From contig JALIRH010000035.1 of assembly GCA_023055505.1 (NCBI GenBank), positions 6,182,748 to 6,246,747 on the forward strand: a stretch of DNA of 64,000 nt. The letters are read 5' to 3'. The notes beneath the pieces were generated by a model. That model had not been told where the DNA came from and made no database searches. It saw nothing but the letters and a program-made list of their open reading frames with translations. Each line of letters starts with the position of its first letter. The stretch's first letter is position 1. The position numbers and the translations under genes were made by a program. The stretch is from Callipepla californica brunnescens (lineage: Eukaryota > Chordata > Aves > Galliformes > Odontophoridae). Below are positions 22,080-36,500 of the stretch, one piece after another.

Positions 22080-24837
22080 TTGCCCTCGATCGCGATCCCG
22101 GTCCGGGAAGCGGACATTTTCCTTCCCGGCAGCCCCAATGCAAAACGCCGGCACCCGATTGGCTCAGCTCTGCACGTGACCGCCAGGAGCCCGCCCCAGA
22201 AGCGCGCATGCGCGCTGCGGCGGCGGCGCTCACTGCTGCCGCCTGGCGAAGAGAATTCGGTACTGCAGGCACTGCCCAAACCCGGAAAAGAGCACAGCGC
22301 ATGCGCGAGTAAAGGCGGAAGCGGCGAACGTACGTTCCGACCGCTCTGCACAGCTCCTCCGCCAAGCTCTATCGTTCTCAGTCCTCCGAGCCTCACTGCG
22401 CATGCGCAAACTTTCGCATATGAAACTCCCGTTCCTGCGGCTCTCACAGGTGCCGGCGAGCAGCCCGCTTTCGGACCGCCAGCTCGACAGCATTCCCGGT
22501 CGTCCGCTTTAGGACCCCGCGGCTTTTATTCCCCCGTTTTGCCCTCGATCGCGATCCCGGTCCGGGAAGCGGACATTTTCCTTCCCGGCAGCCCCAATGC
22601 AAAACGCCGGCACCCGATTGGCTCAGCTCTGCACGTGACCACCAGGAGCCCGCCCCAGAAGCGCGCATGCGCGCTGCTGCGGCGGCGCTCACTGCTGCCG
22701 CCTGGCGAAGAGAATTCGGTACTGCAGGCACTGCCCAAACCCGGAAAAAGAGCACAGCGCATGCGCGAGTAAAGGCGGAAGCGGCGAACGTACGTTCCGA
22801 CCGCTCTGCACAGCGACTCCGCCCAGCTTTATCGTACTCAGTCCTCCGAGCCTCACGGCGCATGCGCAAACTTTCGCATATGAAACTCCCGTTCCTGCGG
22901 CTCTCACAGGTGCCGGCGAGCAGCCCGCTTTCGGACCGCCAGCTCGACAGCATTCCCGGTCGTCCGCTTTAGGACCCCGCGGCTTTTATTCCCCCGTTTT
23001 GCCCTCGATCGCGATCCCGGTCCGGGAAGCGGACATTTTCCTTCCCGGCAGCCCCAATGCAAAACGCCGGCACCCGATTGGCTCAGCTCTGCACGTGACC
23101 GCCAGGAGCCCGCCCCAGAAGCGCGCATGCGCGCTGCGGCGGCGGCGCTCACTGCTGCCGCCTGGCGAAGAGAATTCGGTACTGCAGGCACTGCCCAAAC
23201 CCGGAAAAGAGCACAGCGCATGCGCGAGTAAAGGCGGAAGCGGCGAACGTACGTTCCGACCGCTCTGCACAGCTCCTCCGCCAAGCTCTATCGTTCTCAG
23301 TCCTCCGAGCCTCACTGCGCATGCGCAAACTTTCGCATATGAAACTCCCGTTCCTGCGGCTCTCACAGGTGCCGGCGAGCAGCCCGCTTTCGGACCGCCA
23401 GCTCGACAGCATTCCCGGTCGTCCGCTTTAGGACCCCGCGGCTTTTATTCCCCCGTTTTGCCCTCGATCGCGATCCCGGTCCGGGAAGCGGACATTTTCC
23501 TTCCCGGCAGCCCCAATGCAAAACGCCGGCACCCGATTGGCTCAGCTCTGCACGTGACCGCCAGGAGCCCGCCCCAGAAGCGCGCATGCGCGCTGCTGCG
23601 GCGGCGCTCACTGCTGCCGCCTGGCGAAGAGAATTCGGTACTGCAGGCACTGCCCAAACCCGGAAAAAGAGCACAGCGCATGCGCGAGTAAAGGCGGAAG
23701 CGGCGAACGTACGTTCCGACCGCTCTGCACAGCGACTCCGCCCAGCTTTATCGTACTCAGTCCTCCGAGCCTCACGGCGCATGCGCAAACTTTCGCATAT
23801 GAAACTCCCGTTCCTGCGGCTCTCACAGGTGCCGGCGAGCAGCCCGCTTTCGGACCGCCAGCTCGACAGCATTCCCGGTCGTCCGCTTTAGGACCCCGCG
23901 GCTTTTATTCCCCCGTTTTGCCCTCGATCGCGATCCCGGTCCGGGAAGCGGACATTTTCCTTCCCGGCAGCCCCAATGCAAAACGCCGGCACCCGATTGG
24001 CTCAGCTCTGCACGTGACCGCCAGGAGCCCGCCCCAGAAGCGCGCATGCGCGCTGCGGCGGCGGCGCTCACTGCTGCCGCCTGGCGAAGAGAATTCGGTA
24101 CTGCAGGCACTGCCCAAACCCGGAAAAAGAGCACAGCGCATGCGCGAGTAAAGGCGGAAGCGGCGAACGTACGTTCCGACCGCTCTGCACAGCTCCTCCG
24201 CCAAGCTCTATCGTTCTCAGTCCTCCGAGCCTCACTGCGCATGCGCAAACTTTCGCATATGAAACTCCCGTTCCTGCGGCTCTCACAGGTGCCGGCGAGC
24301 AGCCCGCTTTCGGACCGCCAGCTCGACAGTATTCCCGGTCGTCCGCTTTAGGACCCCGCGGCTTTTATTCCCCCGTTTTGCCCTCGATCGCGATCCCGGT
24401 CCGGGAAGCGGACATTTTCCTTCCCGGCAGCCCCAATGCAAAACGCCGGCACCCGATTGGCTCAGCTCTGCACGTGACCGCCAGGAGCCCGCCCCAGAAG
24501 CGCGCATGCGCGCTGCGGCGGCGGCGCTCACTGCTGCCGCCTGGCGAAGAGAATTCGGTACTGCAGGCACTGCCCAAACCCGGAAAAAGAGCACAGCGCA
24601 TGCGCGAGTAAAGGCGGAAGCGGCGAACGTACGTTCCGACCGCTCTGCACAGCTCCTCCGCCAAGCTCTATCGTTCTCAGTCCTCCGAGCCTCACGGCGC
24701 ATGCGCAAACTTTCGCATATGAAACTCCCGTTCCTGCGGCTCTCACAGGTGCCGGCGAGCAGCCCGCTTTCGGACCGCCAGCTCGACAGCATTCCCGGTC
24801 GTCCGCTTTAGGACCCCGCGGCTTTTATTCCCCCGTT
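22080..24837. repeat. higher-order block of six satellite units, copy 1
   Basis: Units follow the variant order G3-B, CTG-A, G3-B, CTG-A, G3-B(gtatt), G3-B(cggcgc). The marker gaccacc near 22639 and the marker gacagtatt near 24325 recur exactly 2758 bp further on, so this six-unit block was duplicated as a whole. Confidence 0.8.
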
Positions 24838-27595
24838 TTGCCCTCGATCGCGATCCCGGTCCGGGAAGCGGACATTTTCCTTCCCGGCAGCCCCAATGCA
24901 AAACGCCGGCACCCGATTGGCTCAGCTCTGCACGTGACCGCCAGGAGCCCGCCCCAGAAGCGCGCATGCGCGCTGCGGCGGCGGCGCTCACTGCTGCCGC
25001 CTGGCGAAGAGAATTCGGTACTGCAGGCACTGCCCAAACCCGGAAAAGAGCACAGCGCATGCGCGAGTAAAGGCGGAAGCGGCGAACGTACGTTCCGACC
25101 GCTCTGCACAGCTCCTCCGCCAAGCTCTATCGTTCTCAGTCCTCCGAGCCTCACTGCGCATGCGCAAACTTTCGCATATGAAACTCCCGTTCCTGCGGCT
25201 CTCACAGGTGCCGGCGAGCAGCCCGCTTTCGGACCGCCAGCTCGACAGCATTCCCGGTCGTCCGCTTTAGGACCCCGCGGCTTTTATTCCCCCGTTTTGC
25301 CCTCGATCGCGATCCCGGTCCGGGAAGCGGACATTTTCCTTCCCGGCAGCCCCAATGCAAAACGCCGGCACCCGATTGGCTCAGCTCTGCACGTGACCAC
25401 CAGGAGCCCGCCCCAGAAGCGCGCATGCGCGCTGCTGCGGCGGCGCTCACTGCTGCCGCCTGGCGAAGAGAATTCGGTACTGCAGGCACTGCCCAAACCC
25501 GGAAAAAGAGCACAGCGCATGCGCGAGTAAAGGCGGAAGCGGCGAACGTACGTTCCGACCGCTCTGCACAGCGACTCCGCCCAGCTTTATCGTACTCAGT
25601 CCTCCGAGCCTCACGGCGCATGCGCAAACTTTCGCATATGAAACTCCCGTTCCTGCGGCTCTCACAGGTGCCGGCGAGCAGCCCGCTTTCGGACCGCCAG
25701 CTCGACAGCATTCCCGGTCGTCCGCTTTAGGACCCCGCGGCTTTTATTCCCCCGTTTTGCCCTCGATCGCGATCCCGGTCCGGGAAGCGGACATTTTCCT
25801 TCCCGGCAGCCCCAATGCAAAACGCCGGCACCCGATTGGCTCAGCTCTGCACGTGACCGCCAGGAGCCCGCCCCAGAAGCGCGCATGCGCGCTGCGGCGG
25901 CGGCGCTCACTGCTGCCGCCTGGCGAAGAGAATTCGGTACTGCAGGCACTGCCCAAACCCGGAAAAGAGCACAGCGCATGCGCGAGTAAAGGCGGAAGCG
26001 GCGAACGTACGTTCCGACCGCTCTGCACAGCTCCTCCGCCAAGCTCTATCGTTCTCAGTCCTCCGAGCCTCACTGCGCATGCGCAAACTTTCGCATATGA
26101 AACTCCCGTTCCTGCGGCTCTCACAGGTGCCGGCGAGCAGCCCGCTTTCGGACCGCCAGCTCGACAGCATTCCCGGTCGTCCGCTTTAGGACCCCGCGGC
26201 TTTTATTCCCCCGTTTTGCCCTCGATCGCGATCCCGGTCCGGGAAGCGGACATTTTCCTTCCCGGCAGCCCCAATGCAAAACGCCGGCACCCGATTGGCT
26301 CAGCTCTGCACGTGACCGCCAGGAGCCCGCCCCAGAAGCGCGCATGCGCGCTGCTGCGGCGGCGCTCACTGCTGCCGCCTGGCGAAGAGAATTCGGTACT
26401 GCAGGCACTGCCCAAACCCGGAAAAAGAGCACAGCGCATGCGCGAGTAAAGGCGGAAGCGGCGAACGTACGTTCCGACCGCTCTGCACAGCGACTCCGCC
26501 CAGCTTTATCGTACTCAGTCCTCCGAGCCTCACGGCGCATGCGCAAACTTTCGCATATGAAACTCCCGTTCCTGCGGCTCTCACAGGTGCCGGCGAGCAG
26601 CCCGCTTTCGGACCGCCAGCTCGACAGCATTCCCGGTCGTCCGCTTTAGGACCCCGCGGCTTTTATTCCCCCGTTTTGCCCTCGATCGCGATCCCGGTCC
26701 GGGAAGCGGACATTTTCCTTCCCGGCAGCCCCAATGCAAAACGCCGGCACCCGATTGGCTCAGCTCTGCACGTGACCGCCAGGAGCCCGCCCCAGAAGCG
26801 CGCATGCGCGCTGCGGCGGCGGCGCTCACTGCTGCCGCCTGGCGAAGAGAATTCGGTACTGCAGGCACTGCCCAAACCCGGAAAAAGAGCACAGCGCATG
26901 CGCGAGTAAAGGCGGAAGCGGCGAACGTACGTTCCGACCGCTCTGCACAGCTCCTCCGCCAAGCTCTATCGTTCTCAGTCCTCCGAGCCTCACTGCGCAT
27001 GCGCAAACTTTCGCATATGAAACTCCCGTTCCTGCGGCTCTCACAGGTGCCGGCGAGCAGCCCGCTTTCGGACCGCCAGCTCGACAGTATTCCCGGTCGT
27101 CCGCTTTAGGACCCCGCGGCTTTTATTCCCCCGTTTTGCCCTCGATCGCGATCCCGGTCCGGGAAGCGGACATTTTCCTTCCCGGCAGCCCCAATGCAAA
27201 ACGCCGGCACCCGATTGGCTCAGCTCTGCACGTGACCGCCAGGAGCCCGCCCCAGAAGCGCGCATGCGCGCTGCGGCGGCGGCGCTCACTGCTGCCGCCT
27301 GGCGAAGAGAATTCGGTACTGCAGGCACTGCCCAAACCCGGAAAAAGAGCACAGCGCATGCGCGAGTAAAGGCGGAAGCGGCGAACGTACGTTCCGACCG
27401 CTCTGCACAGCTCCTCCGCCAAGCTCTATCGTTCTCAGTCCTCCGAGCCTCACGGCGCATGCGCAAACTTTCGCATATGAAACTCCCGTTCCTGCGGCTC
27501 TCACAGGTGCCGGCGAGCAGCCCGCTTTCGGACCGCCAGCTCGACAGCATTCCCGGTCGTCCGCTTTAGGACCCCGCGGCTTTTATTCCCCCGTT
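24838..27595. repeat. higher-order block of six satellite units, copy 2
   Basis: Same variant order as the preceding 2758 bp, with gaccacc near 25397 and gacagtatt near 27083. The following unit (ACT form) breaks the pattern. Confidence 0.8.
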
Positions 27596-30500
27596 TTGCC
27601 CTCGATCGCGATCCCGGTCCGGGAAGCGGACATTTTCCTTCCCGGCAGCCCCAATGCAAAACGCCGGCACCCGATTGGCTCAGCTCTGCACGTGACCGCC
27701 AGGAGCCCGCCCCAGAAGCGCGCATGCGCACTGCTGCGGCGGCGCTCACTGCTGCCGCCTGGCGAAGAGAATTCGGTACTGCAGGCACTGCCCAAACCCG
27801 GAAAAAGAGCACAGCGCATGCGCGAGTAAAGGCGGAAGCGGCGAACGTACGTTCCGACCGCTCTGCACAGCGACTCCGCCCAGCTTTATCGTACTCAGTC
27901 CTCCGAGCCTCACGGCGCATGCGCAAACTTTCGCATATGAAACTCCCGTTCCTGCGGCTCTCACAGGTGCCGGCGAGCAGCCCGCTTTCGGACCGCCAGC
28001 TCGACAGCATTCCCGGTCGTCCGCTTTAGGACCCCGCGGCTTTTATTCCCCCGTTTTGCCCTCGATCGCGATCCCGGTCCGGGAAGCGGACATTTTCCTT
28101 CCCGGCAGCCCCAATGCAAAACGCCGGCACCCGATTGGCTCAGCTCTGCACGTGACCGCCAGGAGCCCGCCCCAGAAGCGCGCATGCGCGCTGCGGCGGC
28201 GGCGCTCACTGCTGCCGCCTGGCGAAGAGAATTCGGTACTGCAGGCACTGCCCAAACCCGGAAAAGAGCACAGCGCATGCGCGAGTAAAGGCGGAAGCGG
28301 CGAACGTACGTTCCGACCGCTCTGCACAGCGACTCCGCCAAGCTCTATCGTTCTCAGTCCTCCGAGCCTCACTGCGCATGCGCAAACTTTCGCATATGAA
28401 ACTCCCGTTCCTGCGGCTCTCACAGGTGCCGGCGAGCAGCCCGCTTTCGGACCGCCAGCTCGACAGCATTCCCGGTCGTCCGCTTTAGGACCCCGCGGCT
28501 TTTATTCCCCCGTTTTGCCCTCGATCGCGATCCCGGTCCGGGAAGCGGACATTTTCCTTCCCGGCAGCCCCAATGCAAAACGCCGGCACCCGATTGGCTC
28601 AGCTCTGCACGTGACCGCCAGGAGCCCGCCCCAGAAGCGCGCATGCGCGCTGCGGCGGCGGCGCTCACTGCTGCCGCCTGGCGAAGAGAATTCGGTACTG
28701 CAGGCACTGCCCAAACCCGGAAAAAGAGCACAGCGCATGCGCGAGTAAAGGCGGAAGCGGCGAACGTACGTTCCGACCGCTCTGCACAGCGACTCCGCCC
28801 AGCTTTATCGTACTCAGTCCTCCGAGCCTCACGGCGCATGCGCAAACTTTCGCATATGAAACTCCCGTTCCTGCGGCTCTCACAGGTGCCGGCGAGCAGC
28901 CCGCTTTCGGACCGCCAGCTCGACAGCATTCCCGGTCGTCCGCTTTAGGACCCCGCGGCTTTTATTCCCCCGTTTTGCCCTCGATCGCGATCCCGGTCCG
29001 GGAAGCGGACATTTTCCTTCCCGGCAGCCCCAATGCAAAACGCCGGCACCCGATTGGCTCAGCTCTGCACGTGACCGCCAGGAGCCCGCCCCAGAAGCGC
29101 GCATGCGCGCTGCGGCGGCGGCGCTCACTGCTGCCGCCTGGCGAAGAGAATTCGGTACTGCAGGCACTGCCCAAACCCGGAAAAAGAGCACAGCGCATGC
29201 GCGAGTAAAGGCGGAAGCGGCGAACGTACGTTCCGACCGCTCTGCACAGCTCCTCCGCCAAGCTCTATCGTTCTCAGTCCTCCGAGCCTCACTGCGCATG
29301 CGCAAACTTTCGCATATGAAACTCCCGTTCCTGCGGCTCTCACAGGTGCCGGCGAGCAGCCCGCTTTCGGACCGCCAGCTCGACAGCATTCCCGGTCGTC
29401 CGCTTTAGGACCCCGCGGCTTTTATTCCCCCGTTTTGCCCTCGATCGCGATCCCGGTCCGGGAAGCGGACATTTTCCTTCCCGGCAGCCCCAATGCAAAA
29501 CGCCGGCACCCGATTGGCTCAGCTCTGCACGTGACCGCCAGGAGCCCGCCCCAGAAGCGCGCATGCGCGCTGCGGCGGCGGCGCTCACTGCTGCCGCCTG
29601 GCGAAGAGAATTCGGTACTGCAGGCACTGCCCAAACCCGGAAAAAGAGCACAGCGCATGCGCGAGTAAAGGCGGAAGCGGCGAACGTACGTTCCGACCGC
29701 TCTGCACAGCTCCTCCGCCAAGCTCTATCGTTCTCAGTCCTCCGAGCCTCACTGCGCATGCGCAAACTTTCGCATATGAAACTCCCGTTCCTGCGGCTCT
29801 CACAGGTGCCGGCGAGCAGCCCGCTTTCGGACCGCCAGCTCGACAGCATTCCCGGTCGTCCGCTTTAGGACCCCGCGGCTTTTATTCCCCCGTTTTGCCC
29901 TCGATCGCGATCCCGGTCCGGGAAGCGGACATTTTCCTTCCCGGCAGCCCCAATGCAAAACGCCGGCACCCGATTGGCTCAGCTCTGCACGTGACCGCCA
30001 GGAGCCCGCCCCAGAAGCGCGCATGCGCGCTGCTGCGGCGGCGCTCACTGCTGCCGCCTGGCGAAGAGAATTCGGTACTGCAGGCACTGCCCAAACCCGG
30101 AAAAAGAGCACAGCGCATGCGCGAGTAAAGGCGGAAGCGGCGAACGTACGTTCCGACCGCTCTGCACAGCGACTCCGCCCAGCTTTATCGTACTCAGTCC
30201 TCCGAGCCTCACGGCGCATGCGCAAACTTTCGCATATGAAACTCCCGTTCCTGCGGCTCTCACAGGTGCCGGCGAGCAGCCCGCTTTCGGACCGCCAGCT
30301 CGACAGCATTCCCGGTCGTCCGCTTTAGGACCCCGCGGCTTTTATTCCCCCGTTTTGCCCTCGATCGCGATCCCGGTCCGGGAAGCGGACATTTTCCTTC
30401 CCGGCAGCCCCAATGCAAAACGCCGGCACCCGATTGGCTCAGCTCTGCACGTGACCGCCAGGAGCCCGCCCCAGAAGCGCGCATGCGCGCTGCGGCGGCG

Positions 30501-33500
30501 GCGCTCACTGCTGCCGCCTGGCGAAGAGAATTCGGTACTGCAGGCACTGCCCAAACCCGGAAAAAGAGCACAGCGCATGCGCGAGTAAAGGCGGAAGCGG
30601 CGAACGTACGTTCCGACCGCTCTGCACAGCTCCTCCGCCAAGCTCTATCGTTCTCAGTCCTCCGAGCCTCACTGCGCATGCGCAAACTTTCGCATATGAA
30701 ACTCCCGTTCCTGCGGCTCTCACAGGTGCCGGCGAGCAGCCCGCTTTCGGACCGCCAGCTCGACAGCATTCCCGGTCGTCCGCTTTAGGACCCCGCGGCT
30801 TTTATTCCCCCGTTTTGCCCTCGATCGCGATCCCGGTCCGGGAAGCGGACATTTTCCTTCCCGGCAGCCCCAATGCAAAACGCCGGCACCCGATTGGCTC
30901 AGCTCTGCACGTGACCGCCAGGAGCCCGCCCCAGAAGCGCGCATGCGCGCTGCGGCGGCGGCGCTCACTGCTGCCGCCTGGCGAAGAGAATTCGGTACTG
31001 CAGGCACTGCCCAAACCCGGAAAAAGAGCACAGCGCATGCGCGAGTAAAGGCGGAAGCGGCGAACGTACGTTCCGACCGCTCTGCACAGCTCCTCCGCCA
31101 AGCTCTATCGTTCTCAGTCCTCCGAGCCTCACTGCGCATGCGCAAACTTTCGCATATGAAACTCCCGTTCCTGCGGCTCTCACAGGTGCCGGCGAGCAGC
31201 CCGCTTTCGGACCGCCAGCTCGACAGCATTCCCGGTCGTCCGCTTTAGGACCCCGCGGCTTTTATTCCCCCGTTTTGCCCTCGATCGCGATCCCGGTCCG
31301 GGAAGCGGACATTTTCCTTCCCGGCAGCCCCAATGCAAAACGCCGGCACCCGATTGGCTCAGCTCTGCACGTGACCGCCAGGAGCCCGCCCCAGAAGCGC
31401 GCATGCGCGCTGCTGCGGCGGCGCTCACTGCTGCCGCCTGGCGAAGAGAATTCGGTACTGCAGGCACTGCCCAAACCCGGAAAAAGAGCACAGCGCATGC
31501 GCGAGTAAAGGCGGAAGCGGCGAACGTACGTTCCGACCGCTCTGCACAGCGACTCCGCCCAGCTTTATCGTACTCAGTCCTCCGAGCCTCACGGCGCATG
31601 CGCAAACTTTCGCATATGAAACTCCCGTTCCTGCGGCTCTCACAGGTGCCGGCGAGCAGCCCGCTTTCGGACCGCCAGCTCGACAGCATTCCCGGTCGTC
31701 CGCTTTAGGACCCCGCGGCTTTTATTCCCCCGTTTTGCCCTCGATCGCGATCCCGGTCCGGGAAGCGGACATTTTCCTTCCCGGCAGCCCCAATGCAAAA
31801 CGCCGGCACCCGATTGGCTCAGCTCTGCACGTGACCGCCAGGAGCCCGCCCCAGAAGCGCGCATGCGCGCTGCGGCGGCGGCGCTCACTGCTGCCGCCTG
31901 GCGAAGAGAATTCGGTACTGCAGGCACTGCCCAAACCCGGAAAAAGAGCACAGCGCATGCGCGAGTAAAGGCGGAAGCGGCGAACGTACGTTCCGACCGC
32001 TCTGCACAGCTCCTCCGCCAAGCTCTATCGTTCTCAGTCCTCCGAGCCTCACTGCGCATGCGCAAACTTTCGCATATGAAACTCCCGTTCCTGCGGCTCT
32101 CACAGGTGCCGGCGAGCAGCCCGCTTTCGGACCGCCAGCTCGACAGTATTCCCGGTCGTCCGCTTTAGGACCCCGCGGCTTTTATTCCCCCGTTTTGCCC
32201 TCGATCGCGATCCCGGTCCGGGAAGCGGACATTTTCCTTCCCGGCAGCCCCAATGCAAAACGCCGGCACCCGATTGGCTCAGCTCTGCACGTGACCGCCA
32301 GGAGCCCGCCCCAGAAGCGCGCATGCGCGCTGCGGCGGCGGCGCTCACTGCTGCCGCCTGGCGAAGAGAATTCGGTACTGCAGGCACTGCCCAAACCCGG
32401 AAAAAGAGCACAGCGCATGCGCGAGTAAAGGCGGAAGCGGCGAACGTACGTTCCGACCGCTCTGCACAGCTCCTCCGCCAAGCTCTATCGTTCTCAGTCC
32501 TCCGAGCCTCACGGCGCATGCGCAAACTTTCGCATATGAAACTCCCGTTCCTGCGGCTCTCACAGGTGCCGGCGAGCAGCCCGCTTTCGGACCGCCAGCT
32601 CGACAGCATTCCCGGTCGTCCGCTTTAGGACCCCGCGGCTTTTATTCCCCCGTTTTGCCCTCGATCGCGATCCCGGTCCGGGAAGCGGACATTTTCCTTC
32701 CCGGCAGCCCCAATGCAAAACGCCGGCACCCGATTGGCTCAGCTCTGCACGTGACCGCCAGGAGCCCGCCCCAGAAGCGCGCATGCGCACTGCTGCGGCG
32801 GCGCTCACTGCTGCCGCCTGGCGAAGAGAATTCGGTACTGCAGGCACTGCCCAAACCCGGAAAAAGAGCACAGCGCATGCGCGAGTAAAGGCGGAAGCGG
32901 CGAACGTACGTTCCGACCGCTCTGCACAGCGACTCCGCCCAGCTTTATCGTACTCAGTCCTCCGAGCCTCACGGCGCATGCGCAAACTTTCGCATATGAA
33001 ACTCCCGTTCCTGCGGCTCTCACAGGTGCCGGCGAGCAGCCCGCTTTCGGACCGCCAGCTCGACAGCATTCCCGGTCGTCCGCTTTAGGACCCCGCGGCT
33101 TTTATTCCCCCGTTTTGCCCTCGATCGCGATCCCGGTCCGGGAAGCGGACATTTTCCTTCCCGGCAGCCCCAATGCAAAACGCCGGCACCCGATTGGCTC
33201 AGCTCTGCACGTGACCGCCAGGAGCCCGCCCCAGAAGCGCGCATGCGCGCTGCTGCGGCGGCGCTCACTGCTGCCGCCTGGCGAAGAGAATTCGGTACTG
33301 CAGGCACTGCCCAAACCCGGAAAAAGAGCACAGCGCATGCGCGAGTAAAGGCGGAAGCGGCGAACGTACGTTCCGACCGCTCTGCACAGCGACTCCGCCC
33401 AGCTTTATCGTACTCAGTCCTCCGAGCCTCACTGCGCATGCGCAAACTTTCGCATATGAAACTCCCGTTCCTGCGGCTCTCACAGGTGCCGGCGAGCAGC

Positions 33501-36500
33501 CCGCTTTCGGACCGCCAGCTCGACAGCATTCCCGGTCGTCCGCTTTAGGACCCCGCGGCTTTTATTCCCCCGTTTTGCCCTCGATCGCGATCCCGGTCCG
33601 GGAAGCGGACATTTTCCTTCCCGGCAGCCCCAATGCAAAACGCCGGCACCCGATTGGCTCAGCTCTGCACGTGACCGCCAGGAGCCCGCCCCAGAAGCGC
33701 GCATGCGCGCTGCGGCGGCGGCGCTCACTGCTGCCGCCTGGCGAAGAGAATTCGGTACTGCAGGCACTGCCCAAACCCGGAAAAAGAGCACAGCGCATGC
33801 GCGAGTAAAGGCGGAAGCGGCGAACGTACGTTCCGACCGCTCTGCACAGCTCCTCCGCCAAGCTCTATCGTTCTCAGTCCTCCGAGCCTCACTGCGCATG
33901 CGCAAACTTTCGCATATGAAACTCCCGTTCCTGCGGCTCTCACAGGTGCCGGCGAGCAGCCCGCTTTCGGACCGCCAGCTCGACAGTATTCCCGGTCGTC
34001 CGCTTTAGGACCCCGCGGCTTTTATTCCCCCGTTTTGCCCTCGATCGCGATCCCGGTCCGGGAAGCGGACATTTTCCTTCCCGGCAGCCCCAATGCAAAA
34101 CGCCGGCACCCGATTGGCTCAGCTCTGCACGTGACCGCCAGGAGCCCGCCCCAGAAGCGCGCATGCGCGCTGCGGCGGCGGCGCTCACTGCTGCCGCCTG
34201 GCGAAGAGAATTCGGTACTGCAGGCACTGCCCAAACCCGGAAAAAGAGCACAGCGCATGCGCGAGTAAAGGCGGAAGCGGCGAACGTACGTTCCGACCGC
34301 TCTGCACAGCTCCTCCGCCAAGCTCTATCGTTCTCAGTCCTCCGAGCCTCACGGCGCATGCGCAAACTTTCGCATATGAAACTCCCGTTCCTGCGGCTCT
34401 CACAGGTGCCGGCGAGCAGCCCGCTTTCGGACCGCCAGCTCGACAGCATTCCCGGTCGTCCGCTTTAGGACCCCGCGGCTTTTATTCCCCCGTTTTGCCC
34501 TCGATCGCGATCCCGGTCCGGGAAGCGGACATTTTCCTTCCCGGCAGCCCCAATGCAAAACGCCGGCACCCGATTGGCTCAGCTCTGCACGTGACCGCCA
34601 GGAGCCCGCCCCAGAAGCGCGCATGCGCACTGCTGCGGCGGCGCTCACTGCTGCCGCCTGGCGAAGAGAATTCGGTACTGCAGGCACTGCCCAAACCCGG
34701 AAAAAGAGCACAGCGCATGCGCGAGTAAAGGCGGAAGCGGCGAACGTACGTTCCGACCGCTCTGCACAGCGACTCCGCCCAGCTCTATCGTTCTCAGTCC
34801 TCCGAGCCTCACTGCGCATGCGCAAACTTTCGCATATGAAACTCCCGTTCCTGCGGCTCTCACAGGTGCCGGCGAGCAGCCCGCTTTCGGACCGCCAGCT
34901 CGACAGCATTCCCGGTCGTCCGCTTTAGGACCCCGCGGCTTTTATTCCCCCGTTTTGCCCTCGATCGCGATCCCGGTCCGGGAAGCGGACATTTTCCTTC
35001 CCGGCAGCCCCAATGCAAAACGCCGGCACCCGATTGGCTCAGCTCTGCACGTGACCACCAGGAGCCCGCCCCAGAAGCGCGCATGCGCGCTGCTGCGGCG
35101 GCGCTCACTGCTGCCGCCTGGCGAAGAGAATTCGGTACTGCAGGCACTGCCCAAACCCGGAAAAAGAGCACAGCGCATGCGCGAGTAAAGGCGGAAGCGG
35201 CGAACGTACGTTCCGACCGCTCTGCACAGCGACTCCGCCCAGCTTTATCGTACTCAGTCCTCCGAGCCTCACGGCGCATGCGCAAACTTTCGCATATGAA
35301 ACTCCCGTTCCTGCGGCTCTCACAGGTGCCGGCGAGCAGCCCGCTTTCGGACCGCCAGCTCGACAGCATTCCCGGTCGTCCGCTTTAGGACCCCGCGGCT
35401 TTTATTCCCCCGTTTTGCCCTCGATCGCGATCCCGGTCCGGGAAGCGGACATTTTCCTTCCCGGCAGCCCCAATGCAAAACGCCGGCACCCGATTGGCTC
35501 AGCTCTGCACGTGACCGCCAGGAGCCCGCCCCAGAAGCGCGCATGCGCGCTGCGGCGGCGGCGCTCACTGCTGCCGCCTGGCGAAGAGAATTCGGTACTG
35601 CAGGCACTGCCCAAACCCGGAAAAGAGCACAGCGCATGCGCGAGTAAAGGCGGAAGCGGCGAACGTACGTTCCGACCGCTCTGCACAGCTCCTCCGCCAA
35701 GCTCTATCGTTCTCAGTCCTCCGAGCCTCACTGCGCATGCGCAAACTTTCGCATATGAAACTCCCGTTCCTGCGGCTCTCACAGGTGCCGGCGAGCAGCC
35801 CGCTTTCGGACCGCCAGCTCGACAGCATTCCCGGTCGTCCGCTTTAGGACCCCGCGGCTTTTATTCCCCCGTTTTGCCCTCGATCGCGATCCCGGTCCGG
35901 GAAGCGGACATTTTCCTTCCCGGCAGCCCCAATGCAAAACGCCGGCACCCGATTGGCTCAGCTCTGCACGTGACCGCCAGGAGCCCGCCCCAGAAGCGCG
36001 CATGCGCGCTGCTGCGGCGGCGCTCACTGCTGCCGCCTGGCGAAGAGAATTCGGTACTGCAGGCACTGCCCAAACCCGGAAAAAGAGCACAGCGCATGCG
36101 CGAGTAAAGGCGGAAGCGGCGAACGTACGTTCCGACCGCTCTGCACAGCGACTCCGCCCAGCTTTATCGTACTCAGTCCTCCGAGCCTCACGGCGCATGC
36201 GCAAACTTTCGCATATGAAACTCCCGTTCCTGCGGCTCTCACAGGTGCCGGCGAGCAGCCCGCTTTCGGACCGCCAGCTCGACAGCATTCCCGGTCGTCC
36301 GCTTTAGGACCCCGCGGCTTTTATTCCCCCGTTTTGCCCTCGATCGCGATCCCGGTCCGGGAAGCGGACATTTTCCTTCCCGGCAGCCCCAATGCAAAAC
36401 GCCGGCACCCGATTGGCTCAGCTCTGCACGTGACCGCCAGGAGCCCGCCCCAGAAGCGCGCATGCGCGCTGCGGCGGCGGCGCTCACTGCTGCCGCCTGG

